A DNA stretch of 49,462 nucleotides from Verrucomicrobiota bacterium (GTDB taxonomy: Bacteria > Pseudomonadota > Gammaproteobacteria > Coxiellales > Coxiellaceae): NCBI GenBank assembly GCA_013287435.1, contig JABDDU010000010.1, forward strand, positions 1 to 49,462. The letters are read 5' to 3'. The position numbers and the translations under genes were made by a program. Of this stretch, positions 35,205 through 43,458 are shown in pieces (position 1 is the stretch's first letter; each line of letters begins with the position of its first letter). The notes beneath the pieces are model-generated. The model was not told where the DNA came from, did not search any database, and saw only the letters and a list, made by a program, of their open reading frames with translations.

Positions 35205-36257
35205 ATGCATTCGATTACAACTGATTATCTCAACAAGCTCGTTTTCACAGCAGATCAGATGAAAACGCTGCGACTTTTAGGTGAATATCGCGGCAAGCAA
35301 GAATTATTTTTTCGCCAATCACCCGAGACGCTCAAAAGTCTATTACTATTAGCAAAAATTGAATCCAGTGAATCTTCTAATCGTTTAGAAGGCATCGAAG
35401 TACCGCATAAAAAAATTGAAGAACTGGTATTGCATGACAATGCGCCAAAAAATCGTTCTGAACAGGAAATTGCAGGATATCGCGACGTTTTAAATTTAAT
35501 TCACGAATCTGCAAAAGATATTCCGCTCAGCGTTAATGTGATTCTTCAATTGCACAACACCATGCACCGTTACATGACAAATCCGGGTGGTCGCTTTAAA
35601 GCAACAGATAATGAGATCATTGAAAAACATCCAGATGGAACGCAACGTGTGCGATTCTCGCCTGTCAAAGCGCATCTCACGCCAATCATGATGGATGATT
35701 TAGTCAAAGAATATAATATCGCAATCGAACATCACACGCATGATCCACTGATATTAATTCCGCTCGTAATCCTCGATTTTTTATGCATACATCCTTTTAG
35801 TGATGGCAATGGTCGACTGTCACGTTTACTCACGTTGTTATTGTTGTATCAATTTGATTATCAAGTCGGACGTTACATCAGTATCGAGCGCATTTTTGAA
35901 GAGAGCAAAGAAGGCTATTATGAGACGCTCGAGACATGCTCGAAAAATTGCCATGATGCAAAACACGATGTCAATCCATGGCTCAATTATTTCTGGGGTG
36001 TGCTTGTGCGAGCCTATCGTGAATTTGAAGAACGTGTTGGAACAATTACTACATCACGTGGTTCAAAAACTGAATTCATTCGAAACGCAGTAAATCGCAA
36101 AATTACTTCATTTTCAATTGCTGATATTGAATCCGATTGTCCTGGTATCACGCGCGATATGATTCGACGCGTATTAAGACAAATGCGCGATGAAGGAATT
36201 TTAATTGCGTCAAGCGCTGGTCGTGGTGCGTTATGGAAAAAACAAGAGAGAAAATAA
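35205..36257 (+). CDS. Fic-family AMP transferase with N-terminal inhibitory motif and C-terminal winged helix
   Basis: This is a 350-residue Fic protein. The catalytic loop HPFSDGNGR (196-204) matches H-P-F-x-[DE]-G-N-G-R exactly. SSNRLEG (57-63) fits the inhibitory [ST]-x3-E-[GN] helix of class II Fic proteins, in which the Glu blocks ATP until released. A C-terminal winged helix (about 290-345; ITRDMIRRVLRQMRDEGILI) suggests DNA binding. Such proteins AMPylate target proteins on Ser, Thr or Tyr. The start at ATG 35205 has TAAGGAA just upstream; the TTG at 35166 lies within the operator and was rejected. The LysR gene follows three bases after the stop. Confidence 0.88.
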   Translation: MHSITTDYLNKLVFTADQMKTLRLLGEYRGKQELFFRQSPETLKSLLLLAKIESSESSNRLEGIEVPHKKIEELVLHDNAPKNRSEQEIAGYRDVLNLIHESAKDIPLSVNVILQLHNTMHRYMTNPGGRFKATDNEIIEKHPDGTQRVRFSPVKAHLTPIMMDDLVKEYNIAIEHHTHDPLILIPLVILDFLCIHPFSDGNGRLSRLLTLLLLYQFDYQVGRYISIERIFEESKEGYYETLETCSKNCHDAKHDVNPWLNYFWGVLVRAYREFEERVGTITTSRGSKTEFIRNAVNRKITSFSIADIESDCPGITRDMIRRVLRQMRDEGILIASSAGRGALWKKQERK

Positions 36258-36260
36258 ACT

Positions 36261-37166
36261 ATGTTGCTTAATGACGTGACCGTATTTATCGAAGTAATTA
36301 ATGCGGGTAGCTTTGTCGGTGCCGCTCATAAGATCGGCATTTCAAAACCTTCCGTCAGTCGACAAATCAATCAACTCGAATCACGCTTAAAAACCAAATT
36401 AATCAAACGCACAACCCGCAAATTATCGCTTACAGAAGCCGGACAAATATTGTATGAGCGCTGCAAAAATTTTGATGATTCATTAAATGGTGCAATTGCT
36501 GAAATTACAAATTTACGTGAACGCCCTACCGGGAAATTAAAAATTGGTTTTTCATCGTATTTTGCTAATGATTATAGCGCTCTAAAAACCATCGCTGATT
36601 TTATGGCGATTCATCCTGGTATTACTGTCGAATTGCATTCATACACAAACAGCAATGATATCGATTTAATTAAAAAAGATTTTGATTTGTATTTTACTGA
36701 TAATGATATGACCGATGCACATTTAACGTCGACACTCATTCAAGAATATCCTATTAAAGTTTGTGCATCACCCTCCTATCTTCAAAAAAATGGTGTACCA
36801 AAAAATCCGAGTGATTTAATTCATCATAATTGTTTGTTGCATTTTTTATATGAAAAGCCGCTGAAAGATTGGTATTTTAAGATCGATGGGAAATATGTAT
36901 CCGTAACAATAGATGGCAACTTATATGCATCACGTACCCATTTATTATTAAAAATGGCACGTGCTGGAACTGGCATTGCTCAATTACCTTTATTTATGGT
37001 TGAAAAATATTTTCAAAAAGGTGAATTAATTTCAATATTGGATGAGTTTCCGATTAAAAGTGCGCAAGTGTTTATGACTACTTATCGACAAAAAGAAATT
37101 CCGAAGAAATTGAATTATTTTTTGAAATATATCAGTGAGCGCTATAAAATTTATAATAAAAACTAA
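36261..37166 (+). CDS. LysR-family transcriptional regulator
   Basis: This 301-residue regulator is of the DmlR/CrgA-like branch: DVTVFIEVINAGSFVGAAHKIGISKPSVSRQINQLESRLKTKLIKRTTRKLSLTEAGQ is a textbook LysR HTH and linker helix. The effector domain starts near residue 90 (GKLKIGFSSYFANDY). It is separated from the Fic stop by three bases, so the two are co-transcribed and probably translationally coupled. This makes it a candidate controller of the Fic promoter. Confidence 0.88.
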   Translation: MLLNDVTVFIEVINAGSFVGAAHKIGISKPSVSRQINQLESRLKTKLIKRTTRKLSLTEAGQILYERCKNFDDSLNGAIAEITNLRERPTGKLKIGFSSYFANDYSALKTIADFMAIHPGITVELHSYTNSNDIDLIKKDFDLYFTDNDMTDAHLTSTLIQEYPIKVCASPSYLQKNGVPKNPSDLIHHNCLLHFLYEKPLKDWYFKIDGKYVSVTIDGNLYASRTHLLLKMARAGTGIAQLPLFMVEKYFQKGELISILDEFPIKSAQVFMTTYRQKEIPKKLNYFLKYISERYKIYNKN

Positions 37167-37249
37167 TATGGCTATTTAAATTAATCAAATAGTATTTTTA
37201 AATTATTATAATCATCACTTGTTATTTCATAAAGATGCAAATAAAACCC

Positions 37250-37753
37250 TTATTGTCCGATGGCTTTTAGTACTTGATTCACTGATTCTTCGATAGAAAG
37301 AGATTCTATGGTTATGGTAGCCACTTCTTCAAATAAACTATCGCGTTCGACGTGTTGTTTATCTAAAAATGCTGTTAGATCAGCAATTGGAAGTAGTGGA
37401 GTTCGACCATCTTTCCAGCGTTCAATTTGCACCGCTGTTGAAACTTTTAAATAAACAACAAACTCTTTTGATAACAATTTTCGATTCTTTTCTGTGGCGA
37501 TTACCGCTTCTTCCAGATATACCACAACATGCTCTTTATCAATATAATGCGATATTATTTCCGCTTCGCACTGATGAAATGCTGCTTCACCCTGACTTCC
37601 CAAAATTTTATGCAAATTTCGCCCAATATAACGCTCCAACCCAGGATTGGCATCAATACACTGCCAACCTAATTTTTTAGCCAACGCTTCAGCGCGTAAT
37701 GTTTTGAGCGCACCGGTATGTCCGACAATGAAAATACGTTTGGGTTTGGTCAT
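37250..37753 (-). CDS. Shikimate-kinase-like protein lacking key catalytic motifs
   Basis: This 167-residue protein follows shikimate kinase along its length: an initial strand and P-loop, D34, GLERYIGRNLHKILGSQGEAAFHQCEAEII (the G-x-x-I-x-x-I-F-x-x-x-G-E-x-x-F-R-x-x-E region), a central strand and GRTPLLP with the usual R-x-P-L-L. Critical sites are changed. The Walker A is GHTGALKT (Leu16 in place of the Gly before Lys). FRxxE is FHQCE (His60 for Arg). The Gly-Gly-Gly of the substrate loop is absent (YLEEAV). Phosphoryl transfer to shikimate is therefore unlikely. It could be a pseudokinase, a kinase for another substrate, or a decaying copy. The reading frame is intact. Confidence 0.68.
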   Translation of the reverse strand: MTKPKRIFIVGHTGALKTLRAEALAKKLGWQCIDANPGLERYIGRNLHKILGSQGEAAFHQCEAEIISHYIDKEHVVVYLEEAVIATEKNRKLLSKEFVVYLKVSTAVQIERWKDGRTPLLPIADLTAFLDKQHVERDSLFEEVATITIESLSIEESVNQVLKAIGQ

Positions 37754-37942
37754 GTTTGTATTCCATAGTTTATATGTGATTTTCCGGTGTATTTTACGTT
37801 AAATAATGCTCAAATTATATCTGTAAAAATACTACTTTGTACTCTTGGTACACTTATTTCCTTGTGTTCATTAATAGACAAAATGTTGACACGATGTTAG
37901 TATGCGTTCGTTAAATTTAAATCACTCAATTATGCCATTCAC

Positions 37943-38797
37943 ATGCGTACGCCAACGTTTTATATTGATCAATATCTCACACATATTGGCTTAAAAAATG
38001 ACAAGCGCGAACCTAGTTTGGATTTTTTAACAGAAATTATCACGCATCATCTACGCACTTTTTATTATCAAAATACTAAAATTTTTTTTGAAGTAAAAAA
38101 GCCACTCGAACAAAGAATCGAGGCCAGCATTGCAGTTGATGATTTGTTTCAGCAGATGATTATCAATAAAACGCCAGGATACTGTCTTCAAAATATGGAA
38201 TTACTTCGTGCCGCATTAATCCAATTAAGATTCAAAACACATAGATTTTTATCTAAAGTTATTTATGTTCCTTTTGATCAACTAGAAACTGTAAACGTCA
38301 AGCAATTGTATTTTTCTCATGCCATGCTATATATCACTCTTGAAGATAGAGCCTATATGGTAGATACAGGTTTTGGAAATGGTAGTTTACGCGGCCCTCT
38401 CGAATTTAGAGCTGGCGAACAAGCGATTCAAGAAGATATTTATCGTCTGGTACCGCTAGGAGAAAATAATTGGCGCTTAGATTCTAAAGTACCTCAAAAA
38501 AATGACTGGTTATGTTTATATCAGTTTTCTCAAATTCCCGTTAATGAAGAACAGATACGCGAAACAAATAGAAACTTATTCTTTGCTGGTCCTATTCCAA
38601 TACAAGCAAAATTATTAATCACAAAAGTGACAGGGGAAAAAAGAAAAACATTTGTTTTCTTTTCTGAAACATCAACGGGGATTTTTAAATCACTCAGGCA
38701 TGATGGGACAGTCAAACGTGAAACCAGGTTCACTTCATTAGAGGAAGCAATCCCCTTAATTGAAGAAAAATTTAATGTTAAATTACCTGGAAAATAA
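37943..38797 (+). CDS. Arylamine N-acetyltransferase (NAT) family enzyme
   Basis: This 284-residue enzyme has the NAT catalytic triad in order: Cys81 in TPGYCLQNMELLRAAL (the R-G-G-x-C-x-E-x-N equivalent), His126 in YFSHAMLYI and Asp141 in AYMVDTGFGNG. The N-terminus (FYIDQYLTHIGL) is the usual Y-L-x-R-I-G opening. It transfers acetyl from acetyl-CoA to arylamines, hydrazines or related compounds via a Cys-linked intermediate. The R-G-G before the Cys is T-P-G here, a modest departure. It lies 33 bases upstream of the esterase gene, so a two-gene operon is possible. Confidence 0.85.
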   Translation: MRTPTFYIDQYLTHIGLKNDKREPSLDFLTEIITHHLRTFYYQNTKIFFEVKKPLEQRIEASIAVDDLFQQMIINKTPGYCLQNMELLRAALIQLRFKTHRFLSKVIYVPFDQLETVNVKQLYFSHAMLYITLEDRAYMVDTGFGNGSLRGPLEFRAGEQAIQEDIYRLVPLGENNWRLDSKVPQKNDWLCLYQFSQIPVNEEQIRETNRNLFFAGPIPIQAKLLITKVTGEKRKTFVFFSETSTGIFKSLRHDGTVKRETRFTSLEEAIPLIEEKFNVKLPGK

Positions 38798-38830
38798 GTA
38801 ATTAACTGTTGAAAATTTGAGAAAATATTT

Positions 38831-39796
38831 ATGAAAAAACTTTTTCAATTTATTTTTTGCGCTTTATTAATATTTTTTTGCATCAATATCGCAAACGCGC
38901 AGACATGGCAGCCATCGAAAGGTCACACACAAATTCCAATATGGCCAGCAGGAAAAACGCCTGATGCCATTAAAAATCCACCACCTGAAACATTCAGTGA
39001 AAATAAAGGAAAGCTCGTTGCGGGAAAACGCTGGCATTACATATCCAATGTATCAAAACCGACAATGACCATTTACTCGCCTGTCGGTAAAAATACCGGT
39101 GCTGCTGTTGTTGTATTTCCTGGCGGAGGTTTTCATATTTTGGCAATTGACTTGGAAGGGTCTGAAATTTGTCATTGGGTGACATCCCTTGGTATGACGT
39201 GCGTTCTATTGAAATATCGCGTACCAGATTCTGGTCCTGCGTGGCACAACAGTTGTCACTGTAACATTCATCCCAAAGCACCCACAGCATTAGAAGATGC
39301 ACAAAGAACGATTAGCCTTATTCGATATAACGCTAAGAAATGGCATATTAATCCGAATAAAATTGGAGTGATTGGATTTTCCGCGGGTGGTTATATGGTG
39401 GCGCAAGTCAGTGCTCATTTTAAAAATCGCGCTTATTCACCTATTGATGCGGCAGATAAAATAAGTTGTCGTCCTGATTTTGCGATGGCTATTTATCCCG
39501 GTCATATGCAAATGCGTTCAAAATCAGTTGAAAAGGGTGTTTTTGCATTAAATCCAAATATTCATTTTACAAAAAAAACGCCACCGACTTTCATTGTCCA
39601 AGCTGAAAATGATCCTGAGGATAATATTAATAATTCCTTGTTGTATTATATTGGTCTTAAAAATGCAGGCGTTCCTGTTGAAATGCATTTGTATGCGCAA
39701 GGTGGTCATGCGTTTGGATTACGTAGAACTCATTTTGCAATAACGAAATGGCCGCAATTAGCTGAAACTTGGATTAAATCAATTGGAATAATATAA
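38831..39796 (+). CDS. Secreted alpha/beta hydrolase (esterase, BD-FAE / acetyl-xylan-esterase-like)
   Basis: This 321-residue protein has a signal peptide (MKKLFQFIFCALLIFFCINIANA, cleavage after ANA near 23). The mature part shows a PGGGFHILA oxyanion loop, nucleophile VIGFSAGGYMVAQVSAHF (G-F-S-A-G), an acid region FIVQAENDPEDN and His in AQGGHAFGL. Members are secreted carbohydrate or small-ester esterases. The mature protein starts with WQPSKGHTQIPIWPAG, typical of this subgroup. It acts in the periplasm or outside. It probably shares a transcript with the NAT gene. Confidence 0.85.
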   Translation: MKKLFQFIFCALLIFFCINIANAQTWQPSKGHTQIPIWPAGKTPDAIKNPPPETFSENKGKLVAGKRWHYISNVSKPTMTIYSPVGKNTGAAVVVFPGGGFHILAIDLEGSEICHWVTSLGMTCVLLKYRVPDSGPAWHNSCHCNIHPKAPTALEDAQRTISLIRYNAKKWHINPNKIGVIGFSAGGYMVAQVSAHFKNRAYSPIDAADKISCRPDFAMAIYPGHMQMRSKSVEKGVFALNPNIHFTKKTPPTFIVQAENDPEDNINNSLLYYIGLKNAGVPVEMHLYAQGGHAFGLRRTHFAITKWPQLAETWIKSIGII

Positions 39797-39816
39797 AATT
39801 TATAAAAAGGTTTATT

Positions 39817-40109
39817 ATGAAAACATGTAACGCTGGTCAAACGATCGAACGCAAAAACAGCGATATTGTGTCGTAACAGAATTTCCCATCGAGGATCGTG
39901 ACATTGATTTTGCAATCGTCAAAGTATCCTCTCGATATCCTCATTCAGGATGTGCCACCAACACCATTTCTAAAGAAATTGTTTATGTGCAAGAAGGTGG
40001 TGGAAAAGTGGTTGTTAATGATGTTGAGCATACCTTAAAATGTGTCCTTCATAGCAATTTCCAGGGAATTCTTCATAATCAATGGGTAGTCCGTGTTTTG
40101 TCACAATGA
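39817..40109 (+). pseudogene. Small cupin-domain gene, frameshifted and truncated
   Basis: ATG 39817, with AAAAGG six bases upstream, opens MKTCNAGQTIERKNSD and then shifts frame near 39862-39874. The next frame reads VTEFPIEDRDIDFAIVKVSSRYPHSG, KEIVYVQEGGGKVVVNDVEHTL, the body of a small cupin. Similarity stops at about 40040, where transposase sequence on the opposite strand begins. The second half of the cupin barrel (the L-x-x-G-D region) is missing. The gene therefore has a frameshift and an insertion or deletion breakpoint. Confidence 0.68.
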
Positions 40110-40200
40110 CTGCCATCATAATTTGTACATACTGACATTTGCCATCTTTGGAAAATCCAAAATTGCGTAATGCATCATCTGAGTTCGTTTCAAAAAAACC
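40042..40200 (-). mobile_element. IS1634-like DDE transposase remnant
   Basis: The minus strand encodes FFETNSDDALRNFGFSKDGK, QYVQIMMAVIVTKHGLPIDY and EEFPGNCYEGH, which together match the conserved DDE-domain core of IS1634/IS4-like transposases (F-x-x-x-[DE]-D-x-L-R-x-x-G-F-S-K-D-G; G-x-P-I-x-Y-E-x-F-P-G-N-x-x-E). Only about 50 codons remain. Both ends are lost and no terminal inverted repeats were found. Its left end abuts the broken cupin gene exactly where the cupin similarity stops. Confidence 0.7.
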
Positions 40201-40246
40201 GCGGCCCTATTCCATCAAAACTTTTTTCTGCGCCGCAATGAGTGTG

Positions 40247-40498
40247 CTATGGGTGATGTTCTTGAATATGTTTATGTTTAAGATAATGATGGTGGTGATT
40301 TTTATTCAAGCCGCGTTTTTCTCCTTTGCTCCAACCAGTAGGCACTTTTTCTTGTTTTTCCAATCCGCGTGGAAATTCTTCGCCACCTTTACTCTGTAAT
40401 CCAGGCGGAGAGTTGCGTACTAGATTTGTTTCTGCATATCCAAACGAGAAAAATAGTAAGGCAGAAAAAGTAAAAAATAGGGTAAGAAAATTTTTCAT
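40247..40498 (-). CDS. Small secreted protein with PPG-L/W-K repeats and His-rich tail
   Basis: This is an 83-residue protein. A signal peptide (MKNFLTLFFTFSALLFFSFGYAETN) is followed by repeated Pro-Gly-Leu/Trp-Lys units (SPPGLQSKGG, FPRGLEKQEK, VPTGWSKGEK) known from small exported proteobacterial proteins, and the C-terminus is His-rich (NHHHHYLKHKH), which could bind metal. The start at ATG 40498 is fixed by AAGGAG seven bases upstream. The function is unknown. It ends about 45 bases from the transposase remnant. Confidence 0.7.
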   Translation of the reverse strand: MKNFLTLFFTFSALLFFSFGYAETNLVRNSPPGLQSKGGEEFPRGLEKQEKVPTGWSKGEKRGLNKNHHHHYLKHKHIQEHHP

Positions 40499-40588
40499 AA
40501 TGCACTCCTTTTTTATATTTATTATCTTGTGATTACACAGGCAAAAAAACATTATTCAGTTGAATAGTCAGCCGAATAAAGAATTTTT

Positions 40589-40942
40589 TTACCAGCACCT
40601 ACCCCATTGATCGCAACCATGACGATAGTAATAACCTCGACGAGTGTAATAACAATAGCGTTGACTATAATAGCAGCGTCCAAATACATCCCATCTCACA
40701 CATCGATAATAACATCTCTGATACGCTGGGTAATAATTTGGATAATAAGCATTGTTATCATAGTTGTAGTTGCCTGCAGCCGCAGCGCCAAACAGAAAAC
40801 CAAGTGCTGCAGCCTCTGCCGCTCCCCCTCCCTCTCTTCCTCCTCCGTGATGGTGTCGATCTGCCCGCACTGCTTGCGAATAGGTAATCGCTCCCACTGC
40901 GAGGCTGAGCGTCATCACCGCTAAAACAATATTAGTTTTCAT
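40589..40942 (-). CDS. Small secreted Gly/Tyr/Cys-rich protein
   Basis: This 117-residue protein has a signal peptide (TNIVLAVMTLSLAVGAITYSQAVRA), a His/Gly segment (DRHHHGGGREGGG), a short Ala/Gly-rich hydrophobic stretch (ALGFLFGAAAAG) and a C-terminal half dominated by Tyr and Cys (RCYYRCVRWDVFGRCYYSQRYCYYTRR). Several evenly spaced Cys suggest disulfides after export. No family is recognised. It lies 90 bases upstream of the His-rich secreted protein on the same strand, and the pair may be envelope or metal-related. Confidence 0.65.
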   Translation of the reverse strand: MKTNIVLAVMTLSLAVGAITYSQAVRADRHHHGGGREGGGAAEAAALGFLFGAAAAGNYNYDNNAYYPNYYPAYQRCYYRCVRWDVFGRCYYSQRYCYYTRRGYYYRHGCDQWGRCW

Positions 40943-41026
40943 ATTTACCTCCTAAAGCTGTGAGGTAATAAAATTATAGCTGAAATATGAAAAATTATTT
41001 TGTTAGTTAATACAAGGAGTTGGTGG

Positions 41027-41492
41027 TTTATTGAGCTTTTAAAAGTAAGCTTATCAAAATCATTGATCATCATGGTTGCGAGTAAATTAATATTATTTAT
41101 ATCATTACCATTTTTCGCACATTTTGGTGATCGGATTGGACACAAGAGATTTTTAATCAGTAGACTTATTGTTTTGATGCTTTTTGCTTACCCGGTTTTT
41201 TTATTTGATGACACAACCTATCATTCTGGACATAACCATCGGACAAGTTCTTTTCGCATTGCTTGTCAGCCCCTATTTATCGCTAACTATGGCTTATGTC
41301 ACTCAGCTGTTTTCACCACAGAATAGATTGACCTCCAGTACAAGCACAATTAATTTAAGCATCGCTATTTTTGGTGAAACAACACCGCTGATTTCATTAT
41401 TTTTAGTAAAAAAAACACATTTACCCATTATGCCTATGACATATTTTTTAGGAACATGTCTATTGTCGTTAAGTGCCATATTATTAAATTGA
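41027..41492 (+). pseudogene. MHS-type MFS transporter pseudogene (C-terminal half)
   Basis: The first frame encodes SLPFFAHFGDRIGHKRFLISRLIVLMLFAYPVFLF, the second G-x3-D-R-x-G-x-[KR]-R loop of MHS carriers. The second frame (ending at 41492) continues with DITIGQVLFALLVSPYLSLTMAYVTQLFSPQNR and GETTPLISLFLVK. The shift lies after a run of seven T (41196-41202), so slippage is a likely cause. The N-terminal six helices are absent. The intact MHS carrier at 20535-21812 shows what a complete gene looks like. Confidence 0.72.
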
Positions 41493-41596
41493 TTTATTAC
41501 AAATTCAAAACAGAATTGCGCCAAAGATCATTGCCATCGACCTAAGAAATTAGCGCTCATTGCGGATCATTGGGTTGACGTATTATTGGTGTTATT

Positions 41597-41707
41597 ATGG
41601 ATAGAAAATGGAAAATGCTTTGCATGAAAAAAATTACCAGTTTTTCGTTTGGAAAACCGGTGCTTCAAAAAATTATTGTATCGCCGCATTTTAATGAAAT
41701 ATTTTGA
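41597..41707 (+). CDS. Possible 36-residue peptide upstream of the ABC exporter
   Basis: ATG 41597 opens a 36-codon ORF that stops 47 bases before the exporter start; an internal Met (codon 10) is an alternative start. It contains FGKPVLQKI, close to the Y-x-x-P-x-L pattern recognised by PqqD-type RRE domains in several RiPP leaders. No good ribosome site is visible, and the part after the motif is very short, so it may be a decayed or minimal precursor, or chance. Confidence 0.25.
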   Translation: MDRKWKMLCMKKITSFSFGKPVLQKIIVSPHFNEIF

Positions 41708-41754
41708 TTAACATTATATGGCTAAAAAAATTTTATGGTATTGCAGAAAAATCA

Positions 41755-43458
41755 ATGTCCGATTCTAACATTCGTTATTTTTTTATTTATTTTCGCTCAC
41801 TGATATCTTTTTCGCCTTGGAAATTTGCACTTGGGTGTTTTCTCACCCTATGTAATACGTTGTGCGCGAGCATAGGTTTATTATTGCTTATTCCACTGTT
41901 GCATCTCGCAGGATTACTTAATCAATCAGGAATGGATGACAATACTCTATGGGGTCGATTTCTACCGTCACAGCATGGTCAGCTGTCGTTATTCACCGCA
42001 CTATTTTTATTTTTCATACTAATGACTTTATTTGCCAGCATTGAATATGTGAGTATGCAAGTGATGGATACGCTGGAGCGGCGCTATTTATTTCATTTGC
42101 AAAAGGAAATGAATACAGCTGTGGCGAATGCGAGTTGGTCATATTTATTATCTCAAAAATTAAAAAATGTAGAGAGCGTGTTATTTTATGGTTTTACACA
42201 AATTGGCATGATGACGCATTATTCTTTGCAATTGGTGAGCACCGTGATTATCACCAGTTTATATTTTACTTTTTCGTGTCTTATTTCATGGCAGTTAACA
42301 TTAATTGCTTTTATTTTTGGTTGTGTTTTATTTTTAATTTCAATTAAAAATCGTGCTGCAACATTGGGTAAAAAAAATTTTTCCACGCAAAAACAATTAC
42401 TGGAGGCGTTAAGTAATTTTTTGCAGGGAGTTAAATTAGCCAAAAGTTACAACGGCATTCCAGCCTATCTTTTACATTTTAATCAACTGAATTGGCAAAA
42501 TATGCAATCGAAACGTCAATTTTTTAGCGATCAACGTCACATGACATTACGGTTTCGAATTTTTTCTACGCTCATATTTTCTATGTTGTTTTATATTGCC
42601 GTGCGATTTCTTCATGTTCATATAGCAACACTATTAGCATTGCTGATTATTTTTTCGCGATTGGTGTCTCGTATTTCGATGTTACAACAATTGTCACTGG
42701 ATGTGCTTAATATTGCTCCCGTATTTACAGAATCACAAAAAATGCTGTTGGATTTCGAATGGCACGCCGATACCAAACCTCTCAAAAATATTGTTACGCT
42801 GCAAAATCATATCCGATTATCGCATATTCATTTTTCCTACTCGGAAAAAAAAGTTTTATTTGATGTGAATTGTATTTTTCCTGTTAATAAAATTACTGCA
42901 ATTGTTAGTCGTTCAGGTTCTGGAAAATCGACATTAGCAGATTTATTATTGGGATTATTACAGCCGACGAGCGGTCATATCGAGATTGATGACGTTATTC
43001 TATCGGAAAAAAATATGGCATCATGGCGAACACTGATCAGTTATGTACCGCAAGAAGCTTTCTTTTTTAATGATACGATTCGGATGAATTTATTGTGGGC
43101 AGCACCGGATGCTGATGATGCAATGATGTGGGATGCACTCAAATTAGCAGCAGCAGATCATTTTGTTGATGCATTGCCAGATAAATTGGAATCGTCTATG
43201 GGTGATCGTGGCAATCATTTTTCAGGCGGTGAGCGTCAACGATTGGCGCTCACACGCGCATTATTGCGTAACCCCACCGTCTTATTGCTAGATGAAGCAA
43301 CAAGTGCACTGGATGCATATCATGAAGAAATGATTTATCACACCCTAAAAAATCTCAAGAAACGAATGACAATTATTGTTATTGCGCATCATTTTAATAC
43401 CAAACAGGCGGATCATATTGTCCCGCTCGACATTAGTTATTTAGGCGTGGGTGCCTGA
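41755..43458 (+). CDS. ABC exporter, fused membrane and ATPase domains
   Basis: This is a protein of about 567 residues. Six hydrophobic helices occupy roughly residues 10-310. The ATPase domain has Walker A SRSGSGKST, Q-loop SYVPQEAFFFND, signature FSGGERQRLALTRALL and Walker B VLLLDEATSALD, with H-loop IAHHFN. It forms homodimeric exporters for lipids, peptides or drugs. There is no N-terminal C39 peptidase domain, so it does not itself cut double-glycine leaders. The start is set at ATG 41755; the upstream TTG at 41704 has no support. Its end overlaps the end of the PIG-L/PqqD gene on the other strand by 22 bases. Position suggests it exports the product of that gene set. Confidence 0.82.
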   Translation: MSDSNIRYFFIYFRSLISFSPWKFALGCFLTLCNTLCASIGLLLLIPLLHLAGLLNQSGMDDNTLWGRFLPSQHGQLSLFTALFLFFILMTLFASIEYVSMQVMDTLERRYLFHLQKEMNTAVANASWSYLLSQKLKNVESVLFYGFTQIGMMTHYSLQLVSTVIITSLYFTFSCLISWQLTLIAFIFGCVLFLISIKNRAATLGKKNFSTQKQLLEALSNFLQGVKLAKSYNGIPAYLLHFNQLNWQNMQSKRQFFSDQRHMTLRFRIFSTLIFSMLFYIAVRFLHVHIATLLALLIIFSRLVSRISMLQQLSLDVLNIAPVFTESQKMLLDFEWHADTKPLKNIVTLQNHIRLSHIHFSYSEKKVLFDVNCIFPVNKITAIVSRSGSGKSTLADLLLGLLQPTSGHIEIDDVILSEKNMASWRTLISYVPQEAFFFNDTIRMNLLWAAPDADDAMMWDALKLAAADHFVDALPDKLESSMGDRGNHFSGGERQRLALTRALLRNPTVLLLDEATSALDAYHEEMIYHTLKNLKKRMTIIVIAHHFNTKQADHIVPLDISYLGVGA

